DNA of 64,000 nucleotides from Lingula anatina (GCF_001039355.2 NW_019774069.1:1223301-1287300); one strand, 5' to 3'; numbered from the stretch's first letter, positions 38,914 through 53,266 are shown. Notes: generated from the letters alone by a model not told the origin. Made by a program: numbers and translations.

Positions 38914-40802
38914 TAGTTGTTCCGATAATTTAAATAGTCGGCATACAGTCTTCTCGCATGTACAGAATTGACAGTGGCTCTCCGAAAAGATCAGCATATA
39001 TCAATTAGAAAGCTTTGGAGACCCAACAGATAAAATGTCATGTTTAAACTGAAAGAAAAACCAGTTATGAAAATAATTGCATTATGCAGCAAACGATAGG
39101 TTTCTAGCTAGAGTTGTACAACCTAAATTTAAAGAGTCTATTCTCCGAGTTGTGGACCAGTAAAACTGTAAAACTTGCTGATCGGTTTGCGAAAGAAATT
39201 TTACCTCGGGGAGGTTTTGGAATCGTTATATATCGATTGATCATTTATCTTGGTTCTTTTTCCTCTAACATCCAAGACGTTTCCAAAGATCTGGCAGCTG
39301 AGCGTTGCAGACTTCCTTCCTGTAACGCAGGGATAAGCGAATGTTCTGTAGTCACGATCACGAGAGTGACAGCAGAGCACGTTTTTTTTTTTTTTTAAAT
39401 ATTTTATCCCTTTAGGCCTACTTTAAAATTAATAGATTTTGCATCAGAGGGAGGGACTATTATGGAAAGATAAAAGTAACTTTTCGTTTTTAATGCCATA
39501 TGTATATTCTAATAGAGTTATGAAAAAGAAAGAATTTCATATCAAGTGTCTCGTGTGAGTTTAGTGTCTGAAACTGATACTTGGAGGCGTTCATTGTCGC
39601 TTTCAAGTCTAATGTTCTCTCGATCCACCCTTCATTAATATTACGATAAAGTTTCTCATGTAATCTCGGGGTGCAACCAGTTTGAGTCATCTAACATTAA
39701 GAATACATGTATAACACACTGCGGTTTTATCATATCATAACATCGCGATGGTCTTTTATTTGGCGTTGTGACTAATACTAATATACACGCGAAGAATGCG
39801 AATTGCTTTTACTTTTTTAAGTCTGCTTTGCTGCGCGCACGGAAAGCACTTTAATAAGAATACACGGATTGCCTTGGTTTTATCACAAATATTTACGTTA
39901 AGGTTTACAGTTTAATAAAAGCCTTTGTCTTAATCTGTGTAACCCAACGGTTCTCGGAGTAGCGTAACAAAACACATTGCATGATGTACATTTCCCAATA
40001 ACAAATTGCAGTTCACGTTGTATAGGGTAAGCTACTTCAATTATATCGGATTATAAATGCTTTCAAAAGTATTGTTAATTATTCAGTACAAATAATGGCC
40101 CGTTATTCAGAAAAAAAACGCTACCACAAGATAAAGACACCCATCACCTCCATGGCGCGTTGCTCAAAATAAAAGCTATTTGTTAGTGGTATATTCAAAA
40201 TGCATGCGATTTCTGCTTAAATGTGTCTGCGAGTTGTTAGATGTCATTGTATGATACACGTTGCGTTGACTCAGAAAAAGCCTCGCCCATTTCCGAGTCT
40301 CCTTTCAACAGATATATGATTGCTGCTACATGCAGTGATCTGTGCAGAGGAAAACATGCTGTGCTCTACTTAAAATGTTGATAGTTGTCTAGTGCGCAGG
40401 TGCCTTTAAATAAGTAAACAGATGTTGCTGTTGTGAAGACTTAACCGTGGCATTATACACTGTTACCATGACAGAAGACTATTTTTCTTGAAATGAGACG
40501 AAAATATTCACGGAACCTCAATTACATGTGCATTTGACTTTTATTTCTTTGGGACCACACTGCGCGCCGCGAGAAATAATTGGTGCGACAGACAGAATAT
40601 CTCAACCGGGAGTGACAAGATACCAAAAAGGATAACATTAACTTTGAGCATTTGATCAAATACAACAGAACTGCCGAGAGGAGGGCTCCGTCACCCTGCC
40701 ATTAATTAAATCAGTAAAGGACGCACGGCTACAGGTATGGGGAAAAGACGGACAGTAATTCGGAGTAATTCTCTAGTCTCTCAAAACTCATTTCATGGTC
40801 GC

Positions 40803-40803
<1 letters not shown>

Positions 40804-40866
<63 letters not shown>

Positions 40867-40884
40867 GAGAGAGAGAGAGAGAGA
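40804..40884. repeat. (TG)n-(GA)n compound microsatellite
   Basis: TG dinucleotides to about 40860, followed at once by a GA run. Overlapping open frames on both strands are repeat translations, not genes. Confidence 0.95.
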
Positions 40885-43800
40885 AGACAGCAATAATATT
40901 TGTGCACCATGGCATATAATATTTAAAATGATAATGATGATTAGCCCTTCACCGCAAACGGTGGCAGAAAATGGTTCACAATACATTACCACTCCGTGTC
41001 AAGGTCAATAATAAAATCTGTAGAAATGAACAGACTGAAAAAGAAAGACCACTAACAAAATTAATTCAGTTCTGCCAAAACGAACAAAGCTCCAGTGTTT
41101 TTTTTTTCTACCTTTATGCATCAGGTATTGTGGGCGCTATATTTGGCTGTCATTTTCTGCAAACCACCTGTTCATGTATAATTCAGTGAATGATTCCAAA
41201 CAAAAAATGTTTTATGCAGCCTGGGTCTGTTTATGTTGGACTGGGGCTAGACAGAAGGCTTAAATATTTATTGATTTAGAAGCGAGAACATTCCCCATGG
41301 TGACCGAAAAGAGTAACCTGGTATATGGCTTTTGTTTTATTATTGATCCTTTTGCAATTGTTTATGTTATTGTTTTCTTTTCTTATTCTACTGTTTTCTC
41401 TTCTTATTCTATCATATATTATGGCTTATCCTTCCCTTCCTTTTCATAAAAAAAAACTTTGAATTTAGAATGTGCAAAATGTGGAAAAAGATCAGATTTT
41501 AATGTACCTTTATAGGCTTCTCAAACAAGCTATTTCATTAAAATAAATATGTATATACAGATTTGTTCAAAATTATTGAATGGCGTGTGTGAATCGTTTG
41601 GATGCATGTTCTCGAAGCAAGTTTTTAAAATCTAACGGCATGTAAATAATTTAAAGAGACCAAAATAAATAAAACGTGAACATTAACTAGAGGAATGACG
41701 TGATTATTTTTTCCGTGGATCCTATTTTGATTTAAATTACAAGAGGCAGAATAGACGATACACTCGGAAGGAAGTCAATATATGGGAAATCCATATAGCT
41801 GCAGACGAAACTGACGGATGAGGTGTGCCTGTTTATGTGTACACGTTATGTTGCCAGATGATGCCCCATCTCTTCAGGTCGCACAGGGGTCATTATGAAT
41901 GTGAAAGACTAAAGCGACCAAGATATAATTATTGATCTAAGTAAAATAAATAAAACATACATATATTTGTGATTTAATTAGATTGAGAGAAAGAGAAACC
42001 TGTGAAGAAAACATATACATAGGTAAAAGGCAATACGAAAAAAAAGGGCGGGATTTCTCAAAACACATAGGGGCCTACTGTTTTTCCCTTTTCACAAATC
42101 TTTCTGATTTTTGATGGGGATTATAAAACAGCCGAGTGAATAATGCTTGCATAAAAGACCATTTACCTTACATTACCTTTTATTTACTTCGAGAAAAACA
42201 TTCAGAAAACGAAATTAAGATATATTGTATTCATCTTGACGTAGAATTTGACTCCGTATATCTGTCACTAAGTACGCACAACATTACTTCATGTAATGGA
42301 ACACGCCAGGTTTAAAAGTTGATAACACAATAGTTATCAAATTTTCTTGTCACGCTGTGGCTGTTACTACGTGTGGCCCACACTGTATAGCGTGTACCGA
42401 AGGCATTACTTGATGAGCAAGGGTGCCTTCGGGTATATATCATTTGACTGATCGCACTTTTTTACAAGAACAACTACCCTGGATGGCTAATGTGCCGTTT
42501 TCTCCGTGAATGTGTTTTGATATCAATAAAGATTTGTATTTTGTGTGTTATGCTATGTAGTACAAATGTATATATAGATAGTGTTTTATAAAGTGCACTG
42601 TAAGGAGATGTCGGTAAAAAGTGTGGTCGTCATGAGATAATTATTATTTTTTACCCACTTCGGTAGGTATATGTGAAGTACACAAACATGCTAGGTACTT
42701 TTCCTAGCATGTACACGCATGCATATGCACTAAAACTTTCGATTCATGCCTTATTTTACTGATCGGATGATTATTAAAATATAAAAAAAATCCTAGATTA
42801 TGCGACATATAAAATTATAGAAAATGACACACTATTTATTGCGCTGAAAAACAGTTAGCCGGATGCGAGGATATCTTTATGGGCACAATTAACTTGAGCT
42901 ATTAGGGCGACACTACTAAAGTGTCCTGATGGGATGCGATAAAATATGAAATTGTGATTAAATACGATGTGTCTATCGATCGACTTCACGTCAAGCTCTT
43001 TAATAGTGTTACAGAAACACATTTTAGTTCTGTCGACTAACTGCTGCAACATGTCTTTTACCATAGCACGATATTGGAAAGAGGATTTACCGCACCCGAC
43101 GAAAGAAATGTTATTGGAAGTCGAAGGTTGCTCGTAAAGGACATGGCAATGTATAGCTGGAAAGCACTCGTACGCGTAAGCAGATCTGTTATACTTGTTC
43201 CAGTCACAGAGTAAACCATTTTGCTTTAATGTACAAAATTAAGTATTCCTTGTCATAGACCTTATTATTGCTTTTGTTATGTGTTAATCGCTTTCTTCGA
43301 GACAGAGGAAACTGGAACGTTAACGATCAATGTAACCTTGTAACATTAGCTTCTGGTTGTTGGTACCCTATGCAATATCTTTGTAAAATGAGATTAGTAT
43401 CCCACTGGATATGTTTTAATAAATTGGAAAGATAAAGATTGGGATTTTTAACTGTTCAAGGAATCTGAAAAAGAGGTACATGGCATAAAAGTCCTTCCCA
43501 TTAATTCCACTGCCGTCAAATTTCCGACAGGCATCACAAATGATAACAGCTGTTTGCAACTTGGAGCCGCGGATTTGTAATTCCGATCGCCGAATTAATG
43601 ATCCTACTCCCTGTGAGCACAAGCCAACACTTTGACCGCTTTTATCAAGGTCTATCGCTGCAAACATACGGGTCCTATCCCTCGACCGCGAGCGTAAAAA
43701 CGCGGGAGCTCTCTATAAATTTAGTCGGGATGTGCCACGCGGGCTGGCGAAGAGACTTGCAGTTCGAAGTTATAGGTTAATGTGATGCTCGCAGCCCCTA

Positions 43801-44426
43801 GGCAGGTCCGCACACCTCGCGGGGCAAGTTGGCATACATACTAGAATCCAAAAGAAAAAATATTTTTACCCCTTCCTATGCATTTTACCAGTAACAGAAG
43901 CAACCTAGGCAGTCAGCATTAAATAACGCTGCAGTAACCTCTGACAACTTCTTAAAATAAAACTGAGCTTAACAACAACAACAATAACAAAAACTGGCTT
44001 TGACAGAAATACGACAATATTTATTTAAAAACACTTTTTATCAGTCAATTAACAACAAATCGTATATCTCTAATTATTCTGATTGAGGTTTAGTAGTTAC
44101 GTTAAAAAATAAGTCGTTTTCTCTAGTCTCCCTTAGGTAGTGCTTTTTTTTAGGTTTCTTTGAATTTAATTATAATTCCCGGTGTGCCCTATGAGTTTTA
44201 ATTAAGATATTGAGTGATTAACTGCAATTTTTATCATGAAATATTTTGTTTTTACAGTCTTTATTTTTATTTGTCATATGATAATTGCAGTGATTTTTGT
44301 AAGTTTATATTTTCTTGGCTAATTGATTATAATCCGTTCCATTTTATATTCACCAGAAAGATGTATTACTTGCTTGAGAATGTTTTTACAAGATAGGGTG
44401 AATTTCCCATGTCTGTCTTCACTGCA

Positions 44427-44428
44427 TT

Positions 44429-44472
<44 letters not shown>

Positions 44473-44474
44473 TT
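44427..44474. repeat. (TTTA)n microsatellite
   Basis: Tetranucleotide TTTA repeat; a shorter related run lies near 44541-44571. Confidence 0.9.
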
Positions 44475-45180
44475 ATAATTTTGACTTGCTCCAGACTCCA
44501 AGGAGTGACTTACGAAGGCATTCTGGATAGATTCAAATATTTATTTATTTTATTTTATTTATTTATTTATTTGCCACGTATACCCCCATACCTCAGCCCT
44601 ATACATTAATGCAGGCTTTACTAGTTTAGCAATTAGTTGTAGATCTGTTACACGTTGGATGAGATTGTTCGTTGTGGAGTGATTGCTTTTAGTAAAAAAA
44701 AATGCTTTCATAGCCTTGCTTTTCAGATGTTATCTATAAGGGCACTTTTGAATAGTCCATTTGACTGAAATTTGGTACCTAGATAGGTGTTCACTTTTGA
44801 TAAGTCAAGGTTTTCATTGTTGATAGAGAAGCAAATACAGTATTTGCTACCTGTTTAGCCTTGATGAAAATGACTAATGAGCAATGGTAAACGCTCACAA
44901 AAGGAATGTATCAACTAAGTCACTTTCGTAGGTTATAATTACATTATGGTGATGCATTTACAGCAAGGCAGTATAGGTCTACTTCCTCGCTGAGAGACAT
45001 ACATGTTTTAATATTCGCAATTGATTGAAAACTAGTTTTGTGTTTGAACGTGCATGTTTGAACGGACGAGATATACATAAAACCTATTGTTTAAACAAAT
45101 ATGTACAGCATACTAAGATGACCATTTTAAACTTGATTCTAAAATAAAAGTTTATACAGGGTTAGAGACGTAAAAACCGA

Positions 45181-45312
45181 GGGCCTTCCCTAGTTATAAT
45201 GCTATAGAGATGTCTTCTCTAGCTATACAAATTTGTAGATTAGTCTTTCACACAATATTGAAACAGCTAGAGAAGACTTCTGGTAGAGGGTGCAGGAAGG
45301 GCTAGGAAGGCC
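45181..45312. other. Candidate stem-loop
   Basis: An inner perfect 13-bp inverted pair (GTCTTCTCTAGCT at 45212-45224 with 45265-45277) sits inside an outer imperfect pair (GGCCTTCCCTAG near 45182-45193 with 45301-45312). The spacing on the two sides is nearly symmetrical. It could be a small foldback repeat or a transcribed hairpin. There is no evidence of expression. Confidence 0.35.
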
Positions 45313-47404
45313 AAGCCCCCCCCCTTCAAACATTTTTAACGATTTCAGTCCTAAGAGGAGGATAAGATACAGAGTTTAGAGGCCGAGACCACTTTTTTCA
45401 GCCAAAAATCATTAAAAAAATTACGTCACGTACCTAGACTCGAGTCACTCAATATTCAATTGTTTCCTGTCGTTGATTGCTCTTTTTTCCCTGAATTTGT
45501 TAAAAACCGAACAATCGAAATCGCTTCCTACTCGCCTGTGAAACTCGCCGAACCCCGTTTGTCGCAAATGTACATTATACCTGTCGAGTGCAATATCGAT
45601 TTGAAAGTGCCCCTTTCCAATTTGATCTTTTTTTTTTTTTTTTTGATAATTTAAGTAGTTAGTTTTATTGGTGACGGAAGATTTTTGGAAACCTGAAAAT
45701 GAAACACTATTCCTATATACAGTAATATTTGCATTTTTAGTAATACAAAGATCGGTTTATTTATACGACTATGTATATGCATTTATATTATTATAAGCCA
45801 TTAATGAATAATTGTTTCCATTTTTCTTTTGTTTGTACGTGATAATTCTGCTAGATCTATTGAAAGCTTTTACTTGCACAGGCCGCTAGTTGTAGGCCTA
45901 CACGTTGTGCACTCCAAGGAATATTCTATTTATTTTGACTATGCGTTGCCTTTAATCTTCGGGTCCTATGTTATAAAAAATAACAAATAATCGACCTGCT
46001 TTTATTTTGGATTCATGCATCGAGGGTATGATTGCAATTAGACGAAATTTATTGCTAACACAAGTATAATATCCTGATAGATACCATATGAATGATGATC
46101 CAGGCAATCTGTAAATGATCTATCAGTACACGTAGAAAAAAGGCCATCTTATGTTAATCACCTTGAACTGATCTTGACCGAGATTGTTTTGTCATTCACG
46201 GGGCAGCATGCAAACTTCACATTAAGAATTATATAATCATTTACACTTCATTTTGTATATTGAGAACTGTTGTTCCAACAGTATCATTTCTGTAAATAGC
46301 AACACGGTACACACGTCTTGCAGAACTCTGTCTGTACCTTAAAATCCATTTGTTTGCGGCCTCATGAATTAATAGTGAAACAAGATATTGTTTTGACCAT
46401 AATGTTGTACATCGTCCGAAAGAAGAGATTAAATATTCCTAATCACAACGCGTGTGCATTGAGTTGATAGTAGAAGTGAGATGTGTAATCAATTAACAAA
46501 CAATGGTCAATTTATATCAACCATCCTGCAAAAATAACACGATTAGTGCTTAGTAGGGCTACGTTTTATGGTTTTTCGAAAAGCAGTTATATATTACTTA
46601 GATTTGCGACTATATCATTTTATGCTTTCTTTTTTTATTGATTACATGATCGAAATGATTATCTTTAGGACATTTCGTACAGTTTTAATATTTGGTGTTA
46701 GTTAGTTATGGCCATTTGTATACTGTAACATTAGTTAGGGGCCCCTTGCATCCCGTGCGTTACACGTATCTTTATCAAAATACTTAGGAACATAGACTAC
46801 CCGGCTAAATGTACATGTATTATATAGGTGTTGGAGAGTCGACTAAACAGAGATCTCCCGCTCGACACTGCAAGGACTAATTCTTATATGTTCAAACAGT
46901 CGGAAGCGAATTTGTGAAAGGGGGCAAAAAATAGGTACCGTAGGACCACTGTTTTCATACCGACACCGATTGGAGTTACGTACCAGCATAATCTTAAAAG
47001 GACCTTAATCCGTACCACAGTTTTGTGAAGAAATGCGTTGTTTTGAACAGTGCCTTAAAAATGTAATTTTTCATCAGTTATCCTTGATATTATGTATCCG
47101 ATTCTAATTGTTATGAGAGCTTATATCCTATCTGATGATGTCAAAAAGTAGGTTATATGCCATGGGGTAACGGTTAAGCCATTAAATATACAGTATAATT
47201 TGCATAAGCAGTCACGAATTCATTAACAAGACGAGATAGGAGGCAGCATAACTTGATTAAATTTCGAGTTGGAAACTGGTCTCCATTATTACCAGACTCC
47301 TTTAATGAGTATCATTGATTGTATACTTTGAATCTTTTGCTCATCAATCATGAGTATCTGTCACTTGTTTTCAGACAAGGGCGCATGCCAGCCCAGCAGG
47401 AAAG

Positions 47405-49690
47405 ATGTCTTACTCCTCAGAAACTGAGCCGGGAACGAAGGAGAGTGACTTTGTGGATAGAGGCATTTGTGTGGTACAAAATGACGATTCCAATCACAAC
47501 GATTACGTAGATGGTGGCAGTGAAATTACCTCGAAGTACGATGAAATGTCACAATTCTCAGAAGATAATACACACAAAGAAGATGATCCAAAAACGAAAA
47601 GGACAAAAATAAGAAAAACGATCATCCGCATTGTGTCATCCAACACCGCCTTGGTTTTCTTTCTAATCGGATACTCATTCATCGGGGCGGCCATATTCCA
47701 AGCCATTGAAGCTCCAGTTGAAAGAGACGAGATTGAGAAGAACATACGTTCAGAAAAAGAAACCGTTGCAAGACTATGGAACAAGTCTTTGCATCTTTTA
47801 TTTACTGCTCAGGGAGGAAATGTCAGTCAAACGTATGTGACAAACGAAACTGTCAACAGCACAGAATATACGTATCGGCAAGTGGTTGCCAATGGATTGC
47901 CTTTAAATGCTTCTGAATGGGAGGAAATGTTTAGAAAAGAGGTTGAGGGTATTGTGCAAACTAACAAGAATCCTAAGTGGACGTTCTGGGGATCACTGTT
48001 CTTCTGTGCTACAGTCTACACCACTGTTGGTACGTAATCACTGCTTATAGCTTTAATGCTATAAACATTGTATTTGGTTTCCATTTTACATGTACTTTAT
48101 CAAATACACCCCATTTAGACCCCTTGATTAAAGATTAGATTTCCTTACGGTAAAAAGTGCAACACCAGTGCTCGGAAACTCCTGGTACATATAATTCCCG
48201 GTTCTGCAAACATCAATGCATCTTCTTTGTCAATTAATTATCTATTGAAACATGTACTAGTAGCAAACTGATTCGATAATGTGCCATATGTTAATATAAC
48301 GTTGAGCTTTTTGCCTCGAAAACACACTTCGTTTTATTGCCTCCTTAATTTAGTCTGATCAATGAAGTGTGCGAAAAAACGAATAGCTTTGTTATATATG
48401 TATGTGTGAGGGAAATTAATGCATTTGGAAAACGCAGGTCTGATTAAGCTGCTCCAATAATGAATCATCTGGGGTATTTTCCAATTGAAGAAAGCTTATT
48501 ACATCAAACAATTTAGTAATCAGAGGCGTCATAAGGATACGTGGACACAATAAAATATCAATATACTGTTCGCATAAAGTAAACATTAATATTGTGTTTT
48601 CTTTTCTATTAAAGGTTATGGGCATATTGTACCAAAATCGGACGCGGGCCGAATTGCAACTATGATCTATGCTCTCCTCGGTATTCCACTGTGCCTGATC
48701 ACTTTGGCCAATTTAGGCAAGTTGCTGTCAAGAGTCATCAAATTTCTGTACAACGGTGTTCGGCGACAGTATCGAAAACTATGTGATTACTGTGCAGCAT
48801 GTTGCAAAAGAGCAAAGCGAAAGACACATTTCACTTCTTCGAATGAAGCGATGGAAAACGGCGATTTAAAAGAACAGGAAGATTCGTTCAGACCCCATTT
48901 ATCATCAACGGACACTGTCGATGGCGAGAAGGATATTGCCAGAAGAGCAGCAAAGGAAAGAAGGCGCACTGCCCGTGAAAAAGCCCTGGAAAAGATAGAT
49001 GACAATTACAATTTACCAGTAGGGGCCGCTGCAGTCATCCTAGCGGTTTATATCGCATTGGGAGCATGGATGTATACGATCTGGGAAGTTGACTGGAAGA
49101 ATTATCTAGAGGCTTTTTATTTCTTATTTATTTCACTCTCAACGATTGGGTTTGGTGACATTACTCCTAAACATCCTAATAACTTTATTGCAAGTTTTAT
49201 GTATATTCTCCTCGGATTTGCGTTAATCTCAATGACCGTTAACGTGATTATGCAAGTGATGGCAAACAAGATTGATGATACCATTGAAAAAACTAAAAAG
49301 ACAGTGGTGGTTGTCGAGAAAAGGGTTGCATATGTGGCGAAAAGTGCCGCGGATGTCACAAAGAGGAAAGCCACAATAGTGGGCAAAAAAGTCAGTGGAG
49401 CGATACACGGAGTTTGCGAGCGTGAGGAAAAGAAACCCGGAGCTTTAGTTAACGGTCTTGCCATGGCACGCAGTTTAACAGACAGTTGTAGTCAAATAGC
49501 CAAGGCGTCGAGCGACTCTGAAATCGCTGCACGAACAAGTGCGTTGCCTACTGATAGATCTCAGAGTCAGAATTTTGTCTTGGAATCAGCCTTGAAAAAC
49601 GCCATACCACAGCCATTGCTAGATAACCAGAAAACAACTGAGATTGAAACCGTTCGTAGTGAGGAAGCATCTAATGATAAAGACTGCTGA
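47405..49690 (+). CDS. Two-pore-domain potassium (K2P) channel 2
   Basis: Two exons, 47405-48029 and 48615-49690, are joined through the split glycine of the first filter, giving 566 aa. The acidic cytoplasmic N-terminus (1-80) is longer than in K2P channel 1. M1 is 81-101. The cap has five N-glycosylation sequons (NKS, NVS, NET, NST, NAS) and no cysteine. Pore loop 1 has TTVGYG (206-211). M2 ends in GIPLCLITLANLGKLL, almost the same as in channel 1. M3 follows, then pore loop 2 with TIGFGD (385-390), M4, and a Lys/Ser-rich tail of about 130 residues. The same intron position and shared motifs show tandem paralogy with the gene at 23266. An acceptor-like CAG at 47372-47374 implies an upstream exon, possibly 37980-38036. 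It is a K+-selective leak-type channel by family; its regulator cannot be read from the sequence. Confidence 0.95.
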
Positions 49691-50246
49691 ATGCTACATC
49701 ATCGGTAGAGAAGGGTGTGCGTCATTTGACCATCATGGTCCATGGTGATAACATGTCGGTTAATGCCAAGCAGACACTCAACGTAGATTAATCTCTTAGT
49801 TTAAAGTTGGCTTTGGACGTTGATCAACAAAGATCCAACATTGTTTCAACGTTGAATAGTTAACTTCGAAAACATGATGTTAATGCATTGCTCAGTATAG
49901 GTCAACTTAAAATATCGACATTGTACGTGTAACAGCGCTGGGTTTTGAACCAAAATTAAACGATCTCCCTTTTCAAATAATCTCCATTGGTTCTATACAA
50001 AGCTATTGAATTTCAAGAGCAAATTTCTATTATCGCGCCACAACAGTACAAGATGGCAAGATTTGCTTTAAGTGCTTTAAAAGTGAATGTCTTTTTAAAG
50101 ATGCAACGTTGAATTTAATATAATTACATTTTAGGTGTTTATTCAACATTTATATATAAGTATTGTTAGTCTGCTGGAAGACGGGTTTTGTAAGCCGTAA
50201 TGCTGAAAAATGAACAGAGACATTTTCAATTATCGTGTCACTGCAG

Positions 50247-50627
50247 AATAAATTAATTGCAAGACAAGGTCGCTAAAAAATACAAGTTACTCCCATAGCG
50301 CATACTAGCCCCGCCGAGGCTGTGCACCCGGGCTTACACATGCATCCCCGCACATGCCCAGTAGCAAAGTTCGACTTCTTTTTGTTACTTATAACATTTT
50401 AATGCCACTTAAGCTTATGTATTGTAGTAATGCGCCACTTTTTGCCAGGCTTTTTACTTCACTTATAAGCTGTGATAAGTATTCGGAAAAGAAAAAACAA
50501 ATGCCACAATGGACTCTTATCAAGTCTGTTTTTATTCAGAATTTATTTAATTAGTTTAATGTTTTAATATTTTCTTCAAATATTCAGTTTTATGTCCCAG
50601 AATGTCAAATGTATTTCGTGAAATAAA
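50247..50627 (+). terminator. Candidate poly(A) signals of K2P channel 2
   Basis: AATAAA hexamers at 50247-50252 and 50622-50627, about 0.6 and 0.9 kb after the stop codon. Either could end the transcript. Confidence 0.4.
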
Positions 50628-53260
50628 ATTTTATACGTTGTGTCATTTTTTCGCCAGGTGAAAATGGAATAACATATTTGCTCAGTTTTGGCTTTGGTGT
50701 GTGTATTTTATTCATTTCTTATCAAATCCCTGGAAATGCATCCATGCACACATTAATGTTACTTGGTAATTGAGCGATCTAGATTCTAGGACAGGTCTCC
50801 AATATCATAAGACTGGGTAAATATAAGTAGTCACTTACCACCCATTAATACTGGTCCACGTCTGGTTTAATGTGCAATTGTTTTGATGACTAGTCATTAA
50901 GGCCGCCATAAGCCTTCGGAGACACTGTGTAATAAACTTGGAAAGCAGAGACTACACATATAATACATTATAAAAGTAGCGTTGGAACAAGCAGTCAGTA
51001 TTGCATATTCATGGATGTGTAAAACTGACAAGACTTGGAGAACAGCAGTAGAATGCTTCCTATTAATGTCACTTTAACTGGCAATGTTGGACATTGAGAA
51101 CATGGTTTTGTAATGGTGACAAATATGCTTTCCCTTTTTCAAAATTATCTTCTCTTTTTAATCATTCGTGAAATTGATACATTCAAAACCAAAAGTAGCA
51201 TTAACACGTGCGCTCAAAATGAGATACATTTTGTTGACAGAATCTCTTAATTTTTCATCTTACTTTTACGTCTAGACCAACAAAAGACCCCCCCCCGGTT
51301 AAGAATATAAATAGTACACAATAGAACTAGCAGTGTAGAGTTGAGTTTGCATTTTATTGTGTTAGAGGAGCAGGCTGATGCATCTAACACAAGCAGTTAA
51401 TCATTTGCATATTTGATACATTTTCATTCAGGGTGGTACCCCATGAGTTTGCACATTTTTTTCTATTTTCAACCGTGTCTTTGTGGGAGAAAGACTTACT
51501 CATATTCTTCTTCTTTTGGTGTTTCAAACTAACTTGACTTACAATTTATATTTTTGGGACAGGCATAAATGGCGAGTTTTAATATTAAAATATTTTGTAA
51601 ACCTTGTGCTACTCAGATTGACTTTTGAAAAGTTAAGATTGAAGAGATTTGACTAGATCATTAACTTCCATGTATTAGAAAAGCATTTTAATACATTCAG
51701 TATGGGCAGGATAGTATAATACACTGTAGTTGTGAAATTAATCTATAATATTTCAAAACTTTTTCATTTTAAAAGCTCACACAGTGCTTACATTTGTATT
51801 ATTTTTTTTTCTAGTTTTTTCACGTGTCCTGGGTATTCCCGGTTTTGAAATAAACAGTGATCCAGTGAAATTACTTCTGTCTTCCATGATTCAGTCGCGT
51901 TCCTCGTGTCTTCTCCTCCCCCCTCCACCGTCCCGCTTTTGTCGGAAAGAGGACGAACACACGATATTGTTTTATAAACGACGCCCTTCCTTTCCTGGGA
52001 TCACCTGCGCATCAGTTCCATGTCTGGTATAATAGTATATATAAACGGATGTATTCAGCAACTCATCATGTCAGATTTATCAACGTCTGGAATGAAACAA
52101 AGAAAGCTCAAAGGGATTTCATCAAGCTCGTTTGAACAGTTAAAAGCATCTAATGGCCCTTTACAACATAACCTTCAGTGTGAATGAGTTAGACGAGCTG
52201 GCACAGATCAGTTACACTGATCCCTCAACAACAAGCGTATGACATACAATGTGTTTGTTGAGTAGACTTGATTGCACCGTTTCAATGAACTGTACGGATG
52301 AAGTATCACAGGGGCCTCAAAAATAGTATACAAAAAAACAGGTCACTGAAGAAGGATCACTGCCTTTACCTTTATAAAATATTGTTGAATTGTGTTAAAA
52401 TCAAAATATTTACTATCGTCTAATTATTAATGACAATACATTATTTTGAGCTGTGATGAAAATGAAAACTGATGAGAAAATATTTTTTTTAGAAAACCCG
52501 CCTTTCACAAATGTAGTGAAATGCCACTTGGGTTTTGTCCATTACGGAGCCACTGGCTTTGTTACTGCTTCCTTTCTTCACACTTCTTACTTCAAATAAC
52601 ACAATCCAAGTTTGTCGTGCAATGCAATTGATCTTGAAACCATTCAGTTAGGCCAGTGAGAAATTAAACTCAACGCATGCAGTCAGTCATACACCGAGGT
52701 CAGTTCAGGTGACACATCACGTCATCTGGAGTCTGCACAGAAGCATCCCCCATGTTTCAGAGGTCACTGGAAACTCGCATCTACATTATCAGCGGGTCTT
52801 TTTGATATTTCCATTGTCTGGATAACATTTTAGCATCTGGTGATATCTTAAACTAGTGGTGCACAAAAGTGGAAGCAGAAACCACCAGAAGTCTATAATG
52901 CTAAATAATAACAGGATATTGCATAAACACTGACAAGAATTTAGATTAAAAGTAGATGTTATAGAACAGACACACATGGGTATTAAACTGAACTCTCAAT
53001 TTATCACACTCATGACAATAAAATGATAGTCCATGATGGAACCCTTAGTCACCCAGCTTTATCTGGCAAATAGGTGACAATTGGAGAAGTGAACATCCAA
53101 TTAACTTGTAAGTTGTAGTCGCAAGGTGATAATTGCTTAATTTACAGCTACTGTATGCCACCGCATTAAATTGCACTTGTCTGACATGTATGGTAACTAA
53201 AACAGTAAATTAACAAGCAGGAAAAAGAAGCATTACAAATAATTTTTACAAAAATATAAA
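50628..53260. other. Intergenic region between convergent K2P channel 2 and WBP1-like genes
   Basis: No coding exon is supported. A frame at 51784-52032 starts with a hydrophobic stretch but lacks splice sites and domains. The two flanking genes converge here. Confidence 0.6.
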
Positions 53261-53266
53261 TTTATT
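53261..53266 (-). terminator. Candidate poly(A) signal of the WBP1-like gene
   Basis: TTTATT on the + strand, i.e. AATAAA on the minus strand, about 850 bp after the stop codon. The 3'UTR would be 53.25-54.12 kb. Confidence 0.45.

Larger units (their letters stand above)
38914..47374. other. Region between foldback element and K2P channel 2
   Basis: It contains a (TG)n-(GA)n compound microsatellite (40804-40884), a (TTTA)n run (44427-44474), a possible stem-loop at 45181-45312, and short hairpins near 42395-42433 and 42686-42712. No coding exon is supported. If the exon at 37980 is real, this is intron 1 of K2P channel 2. Confidence 0.6.

Noticed and set aside
40729-41011. Open frames on both strands over the TG/GA tract
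   Set aside because: They are translations of a microsatellite (Thr-His or Val-Cys repeats).
43416-43667. Minus-strand frame with EF-hand-like strings (IDLDKSGQS and KFDGSGINGKDF)
   Set aside because: Both loops lack required positions of the 12-residue EF-hand loop, and no splice-consistent neighbours are seen. Probably chance.
51784-52032. Frame beginning with a signal-peptide-like hydrophobic run
   Set aside because: The hydrophobic start comes from a poly-T stretch. There is no downstream domain or donor site.
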